NCBI RefSeq assembly: GCF_000313135.1
Contig: NW_004457269.1
Location: forward strand, 218,915 to 282,914
DNA length: 64,000 nt
Source of the DNA: Acanthamoeba castellanii str. Neff
Taxonomy: Eukaryota; Discosea; Longamoebia; Acanthamoebidae
Direction: 5' to 3'
Shown: one piece after another, positions 61,449 to 64,000 of the stretch
Layout of the letters: each line of letters starts with the position of its first letter
How positions within the stretch are numbered: position 1 is the first letter of the stretch
Made by a program: the position numbers and the translations under genes
The notes under the pieces: model-generated
The model's input: only the letters and a program-made list of their open reading frames with translations
What the model was told of the DNA's origin: nothing
Database searches by the model: none

Positions 61449-61529
61449 ATTGTTGACAATGAAATGTATCTACATTTTAAAAGAGTTAAACACCAAGGAT
61501 GAGAGAAGTGAAAACACTGCTGAATGAGA

Positions 61530-64000
61530 TCATACATTTGGATACTCTTCTGGAACACACAAGGCGATCCCATCACCCGGTTGAAGGAAGTGGCCATAGT
61601 AGTGTGCCAACTTGTGTGAAGTGAGCTCATCGGCTATCTTGACGCCTTCGCCCAGCTCACGTTTGACGGCGTCAAAGAGGTTCCACTTGCGGTCTCTCAT
61701 GATGCTGGTCATTTCACCACAAACACTGAGCGTGTAGGGTTCCTTCCATGAACCCTGCACAGAGCTCACGGGGGACAGCCCAGCATAGGCCAGGTGGCGA
61801 ATTACAGCGTCCTTTTGGTGCGTCTGAACAAAACAAGAGGTAAGAAAATGTAAAAAACTTGCATGCAACCAAACTGTACCTTCACAAGAATTGTGAGTTC
61901 GGTGTTGATCTGGTTGGTCCGATGCGCTGTCATCTTCGCTGTGAGGTGCCGCTGCTCCCATAGGCGTGTGTCTTGCACCCATGGGGGCCCGAGGAAGTGG
62001 ATCAGCTCTGACCAGTGTTGTGTGACCTTGAAGTTTGGAAATTTAAAGCTGAGTAGCTTCTTGCCGCTTGTTGTTGTGTTGCTGGCTGCGCCTGTCTGTG
62101 ACCGCTTTGACTGTGTCGCTTGCCGCTGCTTGGCAATGCCGCTGTAGATTTTGACCATGAGATACTTCCACCTCTTGGTCATCATCTTGAGGTTGTTGAG
62201 GTTGATGGCGTTGTAGGTCTCTTGCTGCAGGAGGTGGACTATGTTGATGTGGAGACGCCAACACTTGCACTCCTGTGGATTGCTCACCCACTCCTTGAAG
62301 AGAAGCTCAGTGATCTGCAGGAAACTGTCCATTTCGCCTCCTGTCAGCCCTGCCACTGTGACCTTTCCCTACATGTTGTGTTGTGTTGTAGGTGATGAGT
62401 GTTGTGTGGAAGAACAGGGAAGAAAGAAAAGGGAAGATGTACATTTGTGTTTCACTGAATGATCTGTGTCTGGTTGGTGAAACTCTGCTTTCCTGGGAAT
62501 GGTGGGAACGCCTTGAACTCCTCGTTGATCACTTTGTCAAGCTCATTTGTGATGCTGGTGTACAGCAAGTGTCTCTGTGAACAGCAAAGAAGTTAATGAA
62601 TTGTTTTGATCCTTCCATTGGGTCCATGCACCTTGAGAAGGCCCAGGTGCTTGATGTGCAGCAAGCAGATTCTGAAGCAGTTGTAAAATGATTCCCACAT
62701 CCAGAGGAGATCCCAGAATGGGCTTACCTGTTGACCCCAGCCATGCACCTTTATTTTCTTGTTGGTGGGGCCAACCTTGCCATGGACTCCTTTGTTGGAG
62801 GCCTTGAGTGTTGCAATGTGTGTGTTGTAGACGCTCCAGTAGTTTCTGTGTTGCTGGGGCTGGTGCACCGTTTGGCTGCCAACCTTGATTGGCCATTCCC
62901 CCTTGTGGAAGAAGGCTGAGAGGTTGTGGCAGTACTGACAGCACACCCAGCCACCCTGTGCCAACCCTGCAACATGTGTTGAGTTGAGATGCACAAAAAG
63001 AGAAGAAACAGAAAGCAGATGTACCGGTGCACAGTGCTTGAGAGGGATGATTGCCAAGGATGCAGTACATGGACCTGTAGCAGTGGCGTGTTGCTCCCTT
63101 GGCCTTGAAGTAGATGTCGTATCTGTGCTTGAGCAGGCGCATTGGTGTGATGATGATGATCTGCAAGGCGTTGAAGAGGTTGATGTTCTGTGGCATGAGG
63201 CAGAGGAGGTATCTTGACTTGGTGATCTCCATTTCTTCCATTGATGTGTTGGCAAAGGACATGTAGATCCTGATGATGCTTTGGTTTCTAGATTGACTTT
63301 GCTCAAATGTGTTGATGTAGAAAATGGGGAGGATGAGCTGGCAGTCTTTCCGCCTTTGTCCTTGTGTGCTGGCCCTGTACTGCATGTAACTGAAGAAAGA
63401 GAAGTTAAGCTCTATTGAAAAGGTGTTTGTGGGGTGACATACCATTTGCACTGTTCAAATTGTTTACAGTTGCATGGGTGCTTGAGCCTTGTACTCTGTT
63501 GGAAGTGGAAGTGCTCCTTGCTTAAGTCCCCCTTGTGCTTGTAGTGATTGTGTATTACATTGGTTGGGGACACAAAGTCAAGCGTCCCCCAACCAACACG
63601 AGCCCGACGCCATTCAACTGGTGGGTACATGATCTGCACGTGAGTGGCAATCAATCACAGGAAATGACAAAAACAACAAAAATAAATAAGCGTGAAGTGT
63701 ACCTGGCCAGCCTCACTCAGTACATGAACGCTCTCAGTGATCATCCCAATACTGAAAGGTGGGTTGTGATGCATGCAAAGCAGGTGCTCCATTGTGCGCT
63801 CAGTGACATCATTTTTCTGCATGTGCTCATAAAGCACCTTGTTCTTGGGCTCCACTATTGCACACTCTATGGCTCCCTCTCTTTGCACTACACATGTATG
63901 ACATGCCTATGTTTGAGAAAGGCGGTCAGTAAGAAGAACAGACAAAAGACAGAGCAAACATACCAGAGGCAGATTGTGTTCCTTGAGCTCTTCCTCTGTC
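61530..64000 (-). CDS. multi-exon gene, Tnp2/Plavaka-like region, 5' end outside window
   Basis: Minus-strand exons with GT-AG borders and kept phase: 63964-64000, 63703-63906, 63633 down to 63443, 63389 down to 63025, 62966 down to about 62632, 62574 down to about 62463, 62368 down to 61880, and 61823 down to 61530 (stop). Introns are mostly 53-71 bp. The fourth exon has ILPIFYINTFEQSQSRNQSI, YMSFANTSMEEMEITKSRYL and CILGNHPSQALCTG, the fifth GGWVCCQYCHN; this order is like the DDE-region neighbourhood of CACTA/Plavaka (Tnp2) transposases (inference). The sixth exon ends in an in-frame TGA after QTQIIQ, so the gene may be two genes or a pseudogene. G/C content is lower than in the rest of the window. 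Confidence 0.65.

Noticed and set aside
1..64000. Bacterial or free-virus contig
   Set aside because: Phase-keeping GT-AG introns, hAT and Tnp2-like remnants and AATAAA signals point to a nuclear genome; no ribosome-binding sites or operons are seen.
1..64000. tRNA, rRNA or CRISPR arrays
   Set aside because: I saw no cloverleaf with a TTCGA-type T arm, no rRNA core sequence and no regularly spaced identical repeats with unique spacers; a dedicated scan was not possible.

Overview
The window reads as a piece of a GC-rich amoebozoan-type (Acanthamoeba-like) nuclear genome that carries a decayed endogenous giant-virus (NCLDV) region. Evidence for a eukaryote: GT-AG introns with kept reading phase in a three-exon gene at 3.2-6.0 kb, in a gene at 57.9-59.9 kb (introns of 67-85 bp) and in a gene running off the right edge (61.5-64 kb); a hAT transposase remnant; a tyrosine-kinase-like kinase; and TATA-like boxes. 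Evidence for virus: a nearly full-length double-jelly-roll major capsid protein (MCP) at 11.8-13.5 kb, a phage/giant-virus-type P-loop NTPase at 50.5-51.1 kb, and about 40 kb of tightly packed, mostly intron-free ORFs on both strands that fall into local paralogous families. The species is inferred, not proven; a 463-base N gap shows this is a draft scaffold.

Layout. 0-8.6 kb: a frameshifted hypothetical gene, a secreted protein broken by the gap, a Ser/Thr/Pro-rich secreted gene with two introns, a kinase and a broken F-box/ankyrin-like gene. 9-15.5 kb: a secreted protein with an in-frame TAA, a UBA-like exon, an intact unknown protein, the MCP and an intact 474-residue unknown. 15.7-20.8 kb: wreckage, most of it a rotted, rearranged second copy of the genes at 20.9-28.5 kb. 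20.9-37.6 kb: the better preserved block, with an F-box protein, a secreted protein, an endonuclease/exonuclease/phosphatase, a local family of four coiled-coil-type proteins (continuing to 41.8 kb) and several proteins that look like degenerate P-loop ATPases. 37.6-43.2 kb: a Kelch-repeat secreted protein, a possible histone-fold protein and small Cys-rich ORFs. 43.2-50.5 kb: a frameshifted gene, a long multiply broken pseudogene and a minisatellite-like region. 50.5-57 kb: the P-loop NTPase and more fragments. 57-64 kb: a hAT remnant followed by intron-bearing host-type genes; base composition turns AT-richer after about 60.6 kb.

How it fits together: only MCP, NTPase, kinase, endonuclease-like, F-box and Kelch proteins have recognisable roles. 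No polymerase, packaging ATPase with an intact Walker A, or capsid protease is visible, so the viral part cannot be a working virus. Many genes have single-base frame breaks; those in homopolymers (Kelch, histone-like) may be sequencing errors, while nonsense changes and multiple breaks in the duplicated block indicate real decay.
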